A DNA stretch of 64,000 bases from Heliocidaris tuberculata (GCA_025618425.1 CM046852.1:4424816-4488815); one strand, 5' to 3'. Positions 11,318-22,765 are shown, counted from the stretch's first letter. Notes: generated from the sequence alone by a model not told the origin. Translations and numbers: made by a program.

Positions 11318-11468
11318 GCCCCGTAACACAAAGGTCTGCAATCAAGTGCAAATTTGATACAGCGATTCTGATTGGTTCATGGTCGGCCTTTTGAACAATA
11401 TGTGCATGCACCGATGATCATAATTGGCCAATGCTATTTTGATTGCAAAATCTTTGTGTTACTGGGGA
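11318..11468. mobile_element. GTAACACAAAG inverted-repeat MITE
   Basis: The left end reads CCCCGTAACACAAAGGTCTG then CAATCAA. The right end, reverse-complemented, reads CCCCAGTAACACAAAGATTT then TGCAATCAA. The arms are about 28 bp with few mismatches and enclose about 90 bp. No coding sequence is present. The target duplication is unclear. Confidence 0.65.
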
Positions 11469-11945
11469 GTTTGGTTTGCGGCCTTCTTCAAAGACTAGTA
11501 CTCGCGTGTGAGGATGAGAGATGTAATTGCGCGTCTATATTCCCCCCCCCCCCCTCTCTCTCTTTCTCTCACTTTGTCCCTCTTTTCCTTTATTCTTCCC
11601 TAAGAATCCCCCTATCCTTAACAAAACGATCAAATATTGATGTGTGTTGGAATGTGTTGTTTACACATAACAGGCAATCGGACAAATGTTTTGTGGGTTA
11701 TAGAGGTCAATAGAGCGGTTGACAATAACGATCAAAATGTTCACAGTTGGGCCAGAGAGCCTGCGACTGCACAAGAAGTAGGGCGGCGCAGGGGGTGAGA
11801 CAGAGAGATGAAAGAGAGAGAGAGAGAGGGGGGGGGGGGATAGAAAGAGAGAGAGAGAAAGAGAAAGAAAAGAGGAAATGTGGACATGATGGAAGAAGAG
11901 TGATAATGGAGACCGATTGTGAGATAGATAAATAATGAGAGATAA

Positions 11946-12001
<56 letters not shown>

Positions 12002-12002
12002 G
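11469..12002. repeat. C-run, CT and GA microsatellite block
   Basis: Poly-C lies at about 11541-11555 followed by (CT)n. (GA)n occupies about 11811-11865 and 11949-11990, with poly-G at about 11829-11839 and 11991-12002. Frames up to 243 codons cross this block but are serine/leucine runs. Confidence 0.85.
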
Positions 12003-12319
12003 CATTGGCATACAGTACAATTTCGACTGGGAACCTGACGTCCCTTTTCCGAATATGAACTACTAGTATCTTTTTCCATTTCAAATTTTGCGAGTGAGCG
12101 AAGCGAGCGAAAAACCCCCACAACAAACAAACAAAAGAAGCAACAACAACTTACGTCATTGTCTGATTGTATAGTCTCGCTTTTTAGTATAATTTCGGCA
12201 TAAAGCATAAGCTTACTCAATATATCACAAAATAGAAGAAACCAACTCGCTGCAGAAATAATAATGCCATTCTGGCCATGCAATATAAGACGAACTTTAT
12301 TCGAAGATGTCTTGGATAA
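12003..12319. other. Unassigned non-coding DNA
   Basis: No recognised feature. GCGAGTGAGCGAAGCGAGCG at about 12088 is a small local repeat. Confidence 0.35.
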
Positions 12320-12350
12320 CCAAGGAGTTATCACTTTGATAACTCCTTGG
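12320..12350. repeat. Perfect 13-bp hairpin
   Basis: CCAAGGAGTTATC (12320-12332) pairs perfectly with GATAACTCCTTGG (12338-12350) across a 5-nt ACTTT loop. It lacks a T-run suitable for a terminator and is of unknown origin. Confidence 0.8.
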
Positions 12351-12505
12351 GATAACCATGCAGGGATGGCACACAAACATGGATCCTTGAAGCAGAGGCT
12401 TGTCCATGAGTTTGTAAAAATGGGAGGGGGGCACAATCCGGAAAAAACCCATCTGAAAAGCAAAACAAACATAAAGTTATGACAACAAAAAAAGAAAGAA
12501 AAAAG

Positions 12506-12612
12506 GTTGGTTTGGTTTGATGGTTTATTTTACACGACTGCTAAGAAAGCATGTAAAGTAAGCAACCAGGGGACCGACTGCTTTAAGTCCTCTCCGAAAG
12601 GTTAACACATTC
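12506..12612 (-). mobile_element. Retroposon 3' end with CAAAC-rich tail
   Basis: On the minus strand the segment runs through TCGGAGAGGACTTAAAGCAG to AATAAACCATCAAACCAAAC. That is a poly(A)-signal-like motif followed by short CAAAC/CAACC repeats. This is how 3' ends of several non-LTR elements finish, but the family was not identified and the upstream limit is unknown. Confidence 0.35.
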
Positions 12613-15319
12613 ATTTTTTAAAAGATGATGTGAATTCACAAAGATTTCTTGCTGATATCAGGGCAATTGGGATGAACTCTGGACATTTTATAATTCTGAC
12701 TAGTCATTGAAATGCAATGCATCACCGCGGCCACCGTGTCTAGTTGTAGCAGAATATTCCAATTGTCATGATCGTTATTTTTCCTTCACACGCGTGCATG
12801 GCCATGACAAATTTGTTAATTATCAATCACAAAGCCCTTCCGTCATTCTGACAACTTCGCATCATCTCCTGGGTAAAGGGTGGTAGATGCATCATACTTG
12901 TCCGGTCTCATGTTACGACATTCAAATGAATCCAACCTTGACGGGTTTGATTATTCTATTTTGTAATCTAACAGTGACTCAAGGCCCATCCTCCCGTATC
13001 AGATACCATTACTTTCTATCTTATAATAATCCCAAATGTTCACACTTTTTTCTTTCAAAGAAAAGTGAAGAGAGTCTCCATTGAATCGTCATAGGTGGAG
13101 GAAACATTTATGATTTATGGAAACGAAACACCGGCTAAGTCATTATGCCTTTGATTCCTGATGAAGCGCTTTCGAAATTGAAAGCGAATGGTTGAAAATG
13201 GCGCTGACATTAGTCTCTGTGACCATAATGTCCGTGAGATTGTTTTGCCGACCGAGAGTCAAATCGTGATAACTATAATAAAATCATATTCCTAAAAATG
13301 GAACCTAAAATTATTTTGCATGAAATTCTTTTCTAATGTAGTTTTAGAGTGACATGGCCGACCAGTTTAAGCTAATCGTATCTTTTTGTGTCCATGTATT
13401 ATTTTGATAAGTTTGAAGATGTTGATAAGTAGTGGTCTTTCAATCGTCTGTTTTGAAAGAAATGGTCTAGAAGTTATTCCAAAATATGAAAGGATTTTGG
13501 AACATCAACACTTTAAGAAGTTACTCAATCTTGCTTAGAGTGAAAAGCACTGGACACAGATAAAGCCCTGCTCTCTTGATTTCTAAGACTTATTTTGAAG
13601 TCAGAAGGATGTATTTTTTAGTCATTTTTTAAAAATTAAGGGAGTGACAATGTCGGTCTCGATCGCGGACCTTCTGAAAATTAGCGGATGGTGCACGAGA
13701 TCGATGACGGCCCGACAACTTCCGAAATCGATCTCGGTCTCGACACCTTTAATGAGAGTCCACGAGACCGACACGGCCTTCTGTGGAGTTCCGTCTATTC
13801 ACATAAAATTTCATCCGTAAGATGAAATCATCAAGTTCCGTGAAAACGAGTGGGATTGTCCGAAAGAAACTGAATATTTCATTAACTAAGGAGCTGACAT
13901 TTCAAAAATATATCTTGACCATGTTGACAGACACTTAAAATGTTTCACAAACCTCCTTATTACAATACAAGTCAAATTTCGTCCTAGCTACTTCTTTTCA
14001 AGAATTTCATGTGAAAAAAAAAGAAAGAACATCATTTGAGTTTTGTAGTCCATAAATCATTTTACCCACGCAGTCTCGGCGCTTCCGCATCTGTGTTTTC
14101 TAAACTATTTTGTTTGGCTTGTGTTTTAATCTACCCCTTCTTTATCCACCTCCACCCCCCCCCCCCCATCCACTACTACCGCCAACACTCATCTCCTAGC
14201 CAGAGAAGCACCCATTGGCGGATATCCGTTGGCTGAAGCAGACAAGACCACCCGATAGTGCGACACGAGATGTTTTCAAGCCCGCTAGTTTCGGCGTGCG
14301 TCTGGGGTACCATTCCGTCGGCCGCCGCGGTCCCGTGAGAGAACTCCAACCCGCGCCCCGAGTATTCCCCAAGCTCTCCTAGCCCCTCTTGCAATTTTTC
14401 ATCAAACGTAACAAAATTTGATGATGGCGGATCGTCGCAGGACAGAGAAACAGCGACAGAAATAGGAAGAGAGAGATAGAGGAGGAGAGACGGGGTGAGA
14501 GTGTGCGGAGGGGAAAAAACGCAAATATTTGTTCGGCTGTGTTTTGGCATAGGAAGTGATTTTCGTGCATTTTCTAATCTTTCTGTCAGAGCGAGGTAAA
14601 TGATCGATCTATCTTTGTTATGTTGTCGTACATGAGGTGCTGGCGATCGCGCAGACATGTAATAGATGAACATCGTGTATTATTGAGAGAACATAATTCC
14701 ACTCAACGTCCTCTCCCAACCCCTCCCCCTGCCCCCCTTCCTGTGTTCCACAGTCTATAACACCGTGATACTTGTATACATAACATCTCTAGTCCAATGC
14801 GTGAAAACAGAACTATTCTAAAGTCATGATATGTATTTTGAAAATAAATTTAAAGACCGACTTCAACATGTCTAGTCATTACAAACAAATTTCGCCAAAC
14901 TTTTAGTAGATTAAGAAAAAAAAAAATGCTTCGCCTTGTTTCTTCTTCTTCAGTTGCAGTACAGTCCGCTGTCAGGCGTATTGTCGTACTGTTAGACCAA
15001 TTTTGATCTTGATTTTTTTTTCTCAATTAGACTTAGTTCCTCCAAACTAAAACACAAAATTAGCTAAAGTAAAACAACAAAATATGTTTGTCATTATTTC
15101 GGATTTTTATCACCTTAATTTTGATAGCAGAACATATATAATTTTTGGTCTTACCGTCTATAGGCTAAATAGTATTTACCCCCCCCCCCCCCCACATTTA
15201 TAGCGTTCTGATAATTAAGCGTACATTTAGAAAAAAGTAACTGATGATTTGATATGTTTGAATTCTGTTAAATTCACTTGAATTGATATGATGTCTTATT
15301 CTCACCGGAACTTGTCAGA
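12613..15319. other. Unassigned DNA with a GC-rich island near 14.2-14.4 kb
   Basis: Mostly AT-rich unique sequence. At 13650-13790 a CG-rich stretch repeats CGGTCTCG/ACGAGACCG motifs in both orientations. At 14200-14400 CpG content rises (GGCCGCCGCGG) and a minus frame of 165 codons (14176-14673) crosses it, but I see no splice sites or domain. Poly-C runs lie at 14154-14167 and 15180-15194. Confidence 0.35.
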
Positions 15320-15717
15320 TTCAGAAGGAGAGAGAGAATGTAATGGAGAGAGAGACAGAGAGACAGAGAGACAGAGAGAGAGAGAGACAGAGAGACAGAC
15401 AGAGTGAGAATGGAAACAGAGAGAGATATAAATTTGGATCAATTTCAGATGAGCAAAGAAAATGAGATAAATAAAGATGAAGGTAAAGACATGAAAATAA
15501 TTATTTTATTAGTTTTGCGTTACAATTACTTGAGTTACGTTTGAATTCCCCCCCCCCCTTCATTTTCATGTAATATTAAAAGACTGTATAATATGAATAC
15601 ACTTATATCTTGCACGTATGGAAATACGAAGTAAATGAACACATGATGAAAGGAAACGAAAAAAGAAGAAAGAAAGAAACAACAACAAATAAAAAACGAG
15701 AACCCCCCCCCCCCCCC
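15320..15717. repeat. GA/GACA-rich tract and poly-C runs
   Basis: Imperfect (GA)n with GACA units lies at about 15325-15425. C runs lie at about 15549-15558 and 15703-15717. Confidence 0.8.
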
Positions 15718-17279
15718 AACAAAACAAAACATGTAAGCGCGAAACACCGAACCCCTTCAGCCGCTTGGCATCTAGCTCTGTTGAATTAATATCACAAACA
15801 TTTAACACAGGTATCGCTTTTTATCTTTTTCAAGGTGATATCTCACCAAAATCACAGTCTTATGGGTGATGTTAATGGAAGTCATCTTTCACAAGGGACC
15901 AGAATGTACATCGTGTGTTAATCCTGTAATGGGACGTGACAGCCGATGATTCGTAATGTTATTTTCCGACTTTTACTATCAGAGGCAAATAAAGAGGAGG
16001 ACTCGTCATTTCTGCTGAATCATTCGGTCCACTAATGCATTCCAGGTAATAAGTTCAAGGCAAAATCTAGACGAAGTCAGTTTTGGGAGAACTTCGAGAT
16101 ACTCTCCTTTTTTTTTGTTAATCAACATTTGAAATGATTTCTACGACACGGAATTAGGCAAAATGTTGTTTTCAACAAGATTACAAATAGCAATTTGAAA
16201 TGTCTCTAAAGAAAATCAAATTTTTAAGAGATTACGAAAAATTGTCATGACGCGCTTTCATCATGAGGAGCACGCTTGTTCATTATTTTAAAACGGAATA
16301 TGCAACTACTCATTTAAGACATTTTTTCCTTCTTAAACGATTTTGGGTCAATTAAATTCACGCGCAAATCGAGCAGATGAGGACATTTTTCTAATATGAA
16401 AAAAATATCTCCAAATAAAATCGGACAGATGTAATGTGGGAAAGTGGATTGTTTTGGCCGAATACCTAAAACTACCAAAAGTCTGGCAATTGCCTTTCTC
16501 AGGTTTTGCTGTCATTGGTGAATATACAATGGATATATAGAAAACCAAGATGCAAGCGTTTTCAGCATAGACATATGATAGAAAAGTGAATTTTTGTCAT
16601 GTCATTGGAAATTATTTTACATTTTACCCTTGCTATCTTTAGTTTTCCTCTGCAACTTGTCAAAACAAATCAAAGTGTTTAATTAGTTGTGTTCTTCCTT
16701 TAACAACTATCGAATGGCAATATTAATACAAAACGTACTAGGAAGGAAAAACAAATTAGTTTTTAAGGTTACCCAGTTTTTGCACGACATTCTTTTAATT
16801 TGAATTTGACCGTCCTCGTGTACTTCTGATCGCGCTGATGAAATCATATGCTCATTTCGTTTCCAAATCATTATGACTAATTATAGGTTTTTGAAAAGAA
16901 AATGTAACCGATACAAGGTGACAAGTCTCGGTAACACCCTTTTTGCAATACGAAATAGTCCCAGTACATTTTACGATTATCTCTCCCTGGCGTCATGTAT
17001 TCATGGCATGATGAAATAGCTTGTCAGAAGATAAATTGTGCTTGCGCAAAGATGATTTTTGACGCGGTTCTCTCCCCGCCCTTTGAAACACCCATGTTCG
17101 CTGCTGTACACCTCCTAACATGTTGGTAGTATTTGACTGTATGCCAGTTATCAGGGAGGGCCCAGCGGAATACCAGGCAATCTCGTTTTCACAGCGGTTA
17201 CACATTTTAATTACGCCGCCTTTTCGGAGTAAAATTAATTCTTATATTTTCTCCTCTTTTTCTGCCACACATTCCTCGT
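15718..17279. other. Unassigned AT-rich non-coding DNA
   Basis: No gene or repeat family recognised. Short open frames (66-75 codons) look random. Confidence 0.4.
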
Positions 17280-17393
17280 TCTCTCTCTCTCTCTCTCTCT
17301 CTCTCCCCTCTATCTATCTATCTATTTATCTGTCTTTATCTTCATAATCATAAACTGCCTTTCCTTTATCCCCCTCTCACCCTCTCGAAAATG

Positions 17394-17432
<39 letters not shown>
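17280..17432. repeat. (CT)n and (TATC)n microsatellites
   Basis: (CT)n at 17280-17305 and about 17399-17432, with a short (TATC)n at about 17311-17327. Confidence 0.9.
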
Positions 17433-17435
<3 letters not shown>

Positions 17436-17781
17436 GAAAGTATAGGGCCTACAAATTATTTCTCCCTCTCTTCCTCTTTTGCCGTTTACTATGATTTCTG
17501 AAGCAGTCTCCTTATCAACAGGATCAAACTTTTATTTGATTAAAGCTTCGATTTAGATTCAGCTTTACTTTAGCATTATGACAATGTATAATGAGTTGAA
17601 ACAAATAAGTAAACATTACGAGGAATTTGTACTTCTTGATGGGTTGACGGATGTCACGTGTCAACATCGCCTATTCTGTTTGGGTGGTATACGAGGATAA
17701 TCAATTAGCGTAATTACGATCTGAAATACCAGTACATTATCACTGGTTGGCAGAAAAGATTGAAAATAAAAGACTCCTGGA

Positions 17782-17787
<6 letters not shown>

Positions 17788-17828
<41 letters not shown>

Positions 17829-17862
17829 CCAGAAGTAGGTGGTGGGGGGGGGGGGGGGGGGG
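17788..17862. repeat. (GA)n followed by 19-G run
   Basis: (GA)n at about 17788-17822, then poly-G at 17844-17862. Confidence 0.9.
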
Positions 17863-18359
17863 TTGTCAGAGAAAAATGGATTCATAAAAAGATGATCTTG
17901 ACTGCTCAAGGGCAGGAGGGTGGATATTAATGTTACTCTATCAACCCTTTCTATGTCCTGAGAGAGTCGCATGTAAACTGCATGTCTCCCCAAACTTCCG
18001 AACAACCGCTGACTATCACGGAACCTCATCTCCCATCCCATCCTCAAAATTCATCGATAGGATCATCTCACATTAGTCTGGAATAAAAAAAAAAAAGCAT
18101 CTCGAAGATGGACGGGTGTTGAGGGCTTGTTCCTATTTATTTCTGGAGTTCGGCATCTCGTCAACATCAGCGGAAACATGAGGAAACAGTCGAATAATGG
18201 AGTTCTGAAAATACTCCAAGAGTTGTCATGTCGTTGATGGTGTCGTTGTTGCGGCGTTGCTTGTAATTATTTTATAACAGACTTGTCCTATTATCTAACG
18301 AGGAATCTTAACGTATGTAACAAAGCTTTGGCATCTTTACTCGGGAAATGACTAACAGT
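17863..18359. other. Unassigned non-coding DNA
   Basis: No recognised feature. Confidence 0.35.
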
Positions 18360-18432
18360 CTAAGATTCGAACCAGGGACCTTCGGGGAAGGAAATCTGAG
18401 TGCCAATAACACTTAGCAATTATTTGAAAAAT
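18360..18432 (-). repeat. Degenerate tRNA-like sequence (SINE or tRNA fossil)
   Basis: On the minus strand GGTCCCTGGTTCGAATCT is a near-consensus T-arm/B box. Upstream TTGCTAAGTG resembles an A box. The acceptor stem does not pair, so it is not a functional tRNA. A tRNA-derived SINE or pseudogene is likelier. Confidence 0.4.
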
Positions 18433-19040
18433 TGTACTTCTATTAAAAAAACAAAACAAAAAGAAATAAACAAAATGTTGTTTATGTTTTTTAATGCTCT
18501 TGTTTTCTTTCCCCATTTTTCTTCCTAGTCTCCACTTTCTTTAAAAAAAAAATGCATGTTTCTTGTTCTTCTCTCCATGTTTTTCTTTTCTGCCCCCCCC
18601 CCCCGCTAATTATGCTCTGGAAATCCAGAGTCATTCATCAAGAGCTTTATTAAGGTTTCAGTTTACAGAGTGACACATTCCACATGTGAAATTGTTATGA
18701 TTTAATGGATAACACTTGTACTTGGGGGAAACTGTGATTAATGGTTTAAACTTTAAGGGGCAGGCCTACATCAATTTTTGTTAAAGCTGAAGCTATGGTA
18801 TCTGTTACGGTCTCTCTCTCTCTCTCTTTCTCGCTCGCCCCCTTGTCAAACTTTCATTCGAATTTTGCCGAGTCACTCTTTAACGCGAAAAAAATATATA
18901 ATACAATGGGATGCAGTCACGTGCGAAAGCTAAATTAAGGAGGCACGATTTGGGACATGATAGAGGGCATTCCCGTGTCACACAGTGAACAATGATGGGC
19001 TAGATACACGACCAACTATGTTAAGCAGAGTTCCTGTGTC
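18433..19040. other. Non-coding DNA with C-run and (CT)n
   Basis: Poly-C at about 18594-18604 and (CT)n at about 18812-18827. Otherwise unassigned. Confidence 0.5.
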
Positions 19041-19304
19041 ATCATTTTAGAAAGAGAGAGGAAGACCGATGGGGAAGGGGGCAGGGAACAGGGGAATGAG
19101 GGGTAGATACAGGTAGGGAGAGAGAGAGAGAGAGAGGGGGGGGGGGGGGAGGAAGAGAGAAGGTGCAAATGATGGAGAGAAAAAAAGAGAGTCCGGAGTG
19201 AGAAGAAAGAGAAAGGAGGAGGGGGGGGGGGGCGAAAGGGGGAAGGGAGAGAAGAAGCGAAGAGAGAGAGAGAGAGAGAGAGAGAGGAAGAAGAGAATCC
19301 ATGG

Positions 19305-19379
<75 letters not shown>

Positions 19380-19382
19380 CAG
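19041..19382. repeat. Compound GA / poly-G / AT microsatellite
   Basis: The order is GA-rich, (GA)n at 19120-19134, poly-G (about 19135-19149 and 19220-19231), (GA)n at 19261-19286, (AT)n at about 19308-19335 and (GA)n at about 19336-19377. Frames of up to 158 codons on the minus strand are artefacts. Confidence 0.9.
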
Positions 19383-19417
19383 AGGGAGCAATTTGTCAGT
19401 GGAAGTATCTCATTAAA

Positions 19418-19470
19418 AAAAAAAATTTTGGGGAGTCGAACCCAGTAAGAAATGCCCTCAAGCAATGAAC
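19418..19470 (-). repeat. Possible tRNA-like 3' half
   Basis: On the minus strand TACTGGGTTCGACTCCCCA resembles a T-arm and is followed by a T-run like a Pol III terminator. I could not fold a full cloverleaf, so this is weak. Confidence 0.2.
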
Positions 19471-19552
19471 ATGTTTCAATTCCGAGTTTCACCCGTCTCT
19501 GTATATTACGAAGCCGATTTAACGACGCCTAGTCACAGCCTCCATGAAGTTC

Positions 19553-19670
19553 GTGTAAGGGCAACTACCCCTGGACTATTACCCCCCCCCCCGGATAGTT
19601 ATCCCCAGGAAAACTGCCCTGAGACATTAGTCCCCAGGACATCTGCCCCCCGCAAAATAATACTCCCTAA
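19553..19670. repeat. Degenerate 18-20 bp CCCC-rich tandem repeat
   Basis: Successive units each pair a GGA-(C/T)A-NTT-like part with a C-run: ACCCCTGGACTATTACC, GGATAGTTATCCCCAGG, GAGACATTAGTCCCCAGG, ACATCTGCCCCCCGC. They are diverged copies of a short unit, about six in all. The 139-codon frame crossing it is not considered coding. Confidence 0.6.
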
Positions 19671-21123
19671 AGACTTACTTGAATTACATTCAGACAGCTA
19701 TAGTAGCTGTCCATACTCCTCTTCATCTTCTTGCTACCCTGGCTACCTCTCTCTTCGTCATCACTCTCTTCCACTCCCCCTCCTTAACCTCCTCTACTCC
19801 TCCCCCTTACCCTCCTCTTACTTAAACGAAGGAAGCCTGCGTGACCCAAATATGAGTGATACTCTACCCGAAAGGAACAAATAAGGATGATCAAGGAAAT
19901 TTCTTTTCCGTTATTATGACAGTAGCTTCGTCGCATCCAAGTTTCGATAAGGAAGGGTACATTTAATACGCCAATCGTGAGAGGGGTGACACTTCTCACC
20001 CATCCATGCAAAGGCCTTCCTCATTTGTAAATGTTTCCATAGAACAAATGTTTATTTCCATAAGGTGTTAAATCAACTTCGATTAATTTTCGAGAGGTTT
20101 ATTCCTTGCTAAAAGAGTCCTGTTGTCGCAAATGTAATTAACGACAGGTGCTATTCAGACGGAACCTACAAATTGAGATAGGTTCAGATTAAAAAAAAAA
20201 AAATAGGAAGAAAGTCATTATTCAACGTTATCCATTGTTGAAAAGGTATTACGACATTTCATGAAAACTTAGTCTTGTATTATAAAAACAAAAACAGCAA
20301 AAACGTACTTGTATCTTGGGCCTCTGAAAAGTGCTGGATGGATTTTCTAGCTTTGTAAGACACATCTTTACAAATGTATTTTTTTTTTTTCGTTTCGTTT
20401 TGTTGTTGTTTTTTTCTTGTGTAACTTTGTTCACATAAGTGAAAATCGAGATAGATATAAAACATTAATTTTGGAAAGCTACACAAGAAAAAACAACAAC
20501 AAACCAAAACAAAAATAAGAAGCATTAAATTTACAAGGACTTTCTTCAAAAGATAAACTTTCGTTGGAACTTTTGTTAGTGTTAACGATCTAAATATCTC
20601 TCCGTGAACCGCTCTCATAATCTCTTACAACTTCCTTTTAATATTGACATAATAATGTGTCTCATGTGCCTTTAATTTCTTTCCTTTTTAATGATAAAAA
20701 GAAAAAAAATGACGAATCGACTTTTAAGTTGACATAGAGTTTCTTCTTTTACATATTCATTGCACTCATGGGAATACTTATGTGGTAACTTTATCTTTTT
20801 GATATTAGTCGATCCTTGATTTTAAAGACCCACATAGCGTGAAATCTAACACATTCATCCATTCGTTTATGTTCAATATCTAAAGAGATATCGAATTTTG
20901 ATTGACTCAGCTTTGCGGATATTCTTTTAGTTAATGCACACTTTATCCTGTAAATTTGACAGCAATTTGTCATTTGAGACGATAGTTTAAAAAGTTCAGA
21001 TGTGCCAATGGCACCGACTCTTTTTATCGAAATACACTTGGGTATTCGAATAATCATTGAAAGATATTCCTTTTGCATCATCTCTCAAACGACAAATTTT
21101 AGTAAATATCGATCGCTAGTATA
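19671..21123. other. Unassigned AT-rich DNA
   Basis: No recognised gene. The region contains A/T homopolymers around 20380 and 20190. Confidence 0.4.
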
Positions 21124-21166
21124 CCCTAACCCTAACGATGAGATGGGGGGGGGGGGGGGGGGGGGG
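21124..21166. repeat. Interstitial telomere-like dimer and 22-G run
   Basis: CCCTAACCCTAAC at 21124-21136, then 22 consecutive G at 21145-21166. Confidence 0.85.
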
Positions 21167-21167
21167 T

Positions 21168-21690
21168 ACTCGTTTTTCCGAATGTTTATAATTCCGAAAG
21201 TTTGTAATTCCCAAACACAAATTTTCCATAGCAGGGGATTCATAATAGACCTGTTTACAAAGTTATTCAAATTTATGGATGTTTCTTTCCTGGGGACCTA
21301 GTAACGAGGTATTCCATTAACCTGTTATTAGTGAATGAACTACAATACTTGGAATCCACTTTGCATACATTACTTTTTGCTATGTTGACAAGCCTCTGAC
21401 AAGCTTTCAGGTTGTCAAGAACAGCCTTTGTTTTAAAAGTATGCGTAAAATTTGAATAATTTAAATTTGTGAACAGGTCTATTCCGTAAATGAAACAGGG
21501 AACATTATGCCGAACGTTTGATGCGTTAAGCCTAAGGTTCGTTATTCCGAAGGTTCGTAATTCCGAAAATGAAAAGGGTTCATTATTCCGAAGGTTCGTC
21601 ATTCCGAAAATGCAATAGAGCCCTCCATAACTTTTCGGAATGACTAACCTTCGGAAATATGAACCCTTTTTCATTTTTCGGAATTATAAA
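21168..21690. mobile_element. ATTCCGAA fold-back element
   Basis: The left arm (about 21168-21275: TTTCCGAATG, ATAATTCCGAAAG, then AATAGACCTGTTTACAAAG and TTATTCAAATTT) is inverse to the right arm (about 21440-21690: AAATTTGAATAA, GAACAGGTCTATT, then several ATTCCGAAGGTTCGT units). The right arm carries about six ATTCCGAA copies in both orientations. Minus-strand frames here simply translate the repeat. Confidence 0.6.
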
Positions 21691-21994
21691 ACAATACAAA
21701 ATATAACAAATTTCCCACAACAAATAGCCGATTAAAAAAAAAAAAGAACAAACAAATTAAAATAAGTAAAGGAACAAAAATACGAAACAAAACAAGAAAA
21801 TAACAAGCAATCAAGCAAGGAAGGAAGAAAAACAAATTGTACAAATAAAGTAATAGTTTTGTCATTCTTTTTCTTTTATTGTTTTTTTTTTAATTGAAAA
21901 ATAAAGCTTATAATGTGGAAATCGTAAAACACCATATTTTAACGGTTGGATTCGTGCTAATTGTCCAATTATATTTCCATCCCCTGGGACCAAA
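21691..21994. other. AT-rich low-complexity DNA
   Basis: Runs of AACAAA and AAGGAAGG type sequence. No feature. Confidence 0.4.
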
Positions 21995-22134
21995 CAGGAG
22001 TGGTGGATCCAGGGGAGAGGGCGGATCCAAAAAGGGGCCCCAAAAATGCTGAGGACCTCTTTTTTTTTTTTTCTTGTCAGAAAATTTTGTGAATATTGAG
22101 CCCCCTCCCCAAAGAAATCCTGGATCAGCCACCG
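21995..22134. mobile_element. GGATCCAGG short inverted-repeat element
   Basis: The left end GAGTGGTGGATCCAGGGG and the right end, reverse-complemented, CGGTGGCTGATCCAGGAT form imperfect inverted ends. The minus frame reads ADPGF followed by glycines, a peptide that appears wherever this kind of element is translated. A related element lies at 47813-47968. Confidence 0.5.
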
Positions 22135-22315
22135 TTTCCATAGTTGGTTCCATTTGAGCTTGCTTCAAGTGTTTTGCGGGTCAGAAACAGATGAACTTGA
22201 AATATGAATGTTAATGAGTTATTTAGTTTTATCTGTTTGTCGTTTTATTCTAACAGGGTGACCTTGTCGGTATTGAGTATTGGTATTGAGTTCCAGTCCT
22301 TGATGGTACGTAGAA

Positions 22316-22765
22316 TGGAAGAAGAAGGAAGAAGAAGAAGAAGAAGGAAGAAGAAGAAGAAGAAGGAAGAAGAAGAAGAAGAAGAAGAAGAAAAGAAGAA
22401 GAAGAAGAAGAAGAAGAAGAAGAAGAAGAAGAAGAAGAAGAAGAAGAAGAAGAAGAAGAAGAAGAAGAAGAAGAAGAAGAAGAAGAAGAAGAAGAAGAAG
22501 AAGAAGAAGAAGAAGAAGAAGAAGAAGAAGAAGAAGAAGAAGAAGAAGAAGAAGAAGAAATAGAAGACAAAAAATATGATAATGAAGAAGGAGAGGAAGA
22601 AAAAGAAAAAGAACAAGAACAAGAACAAGAAGAACAAGAAGAACAAGAACAAGAACAAGAACAAGAACAAGAACAAGAACAAGAACAAGAAAAAGAAGAA
22701 GAAAAAGAAAAAAAAGATGAAGGTTGAGAAGAAGCAGAAGAGAAAAAAAGGGGGGGGGGAGAACA
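22316..22765. repeat. Long (GAA)n block with (GAACAA)n flank
   Basis: Imperfect GGAAGAAGAAG units lead into an uninterrupted (GAA)n at about 22394-22559. AAGAAC/AAGAAG hexamers follow at about 22605-22735 and a G-run ends the block. All frames over it are homopolymeric artefacts (poly-Lys, poly-Phe, poly-Ser). Confidence 0.95.

Noticed and set aside
11661..12472. 243-codon minus frame
   Set aside because: It runs through (GA)n and poly-G. The few non-repetitive residues show no domain or splice context.
14176..14673. 165-codon minus frame over a CpG-rich patch
   Set aside because: Part of it looks less repetitive, but there is no acceptor or donor that fits, no domain pattern, and one end runs into a poly-C tract. 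It is kept only as a region note.
18360..18432. Functional tRNA gene
   Set aside because: The T arm is good, but the acceptor and anticodon stems do not pair. It is listed as a fossil or SINE instead.
19016..19492. 158-codon minus frame
   Set aside because: It is composed almost entirely of GA, AT and G-run translation.
21273..21674. 133-codon minus frame
   Set aside because: It lies within the ATTCCGAA fold-back and translates the repeat units.
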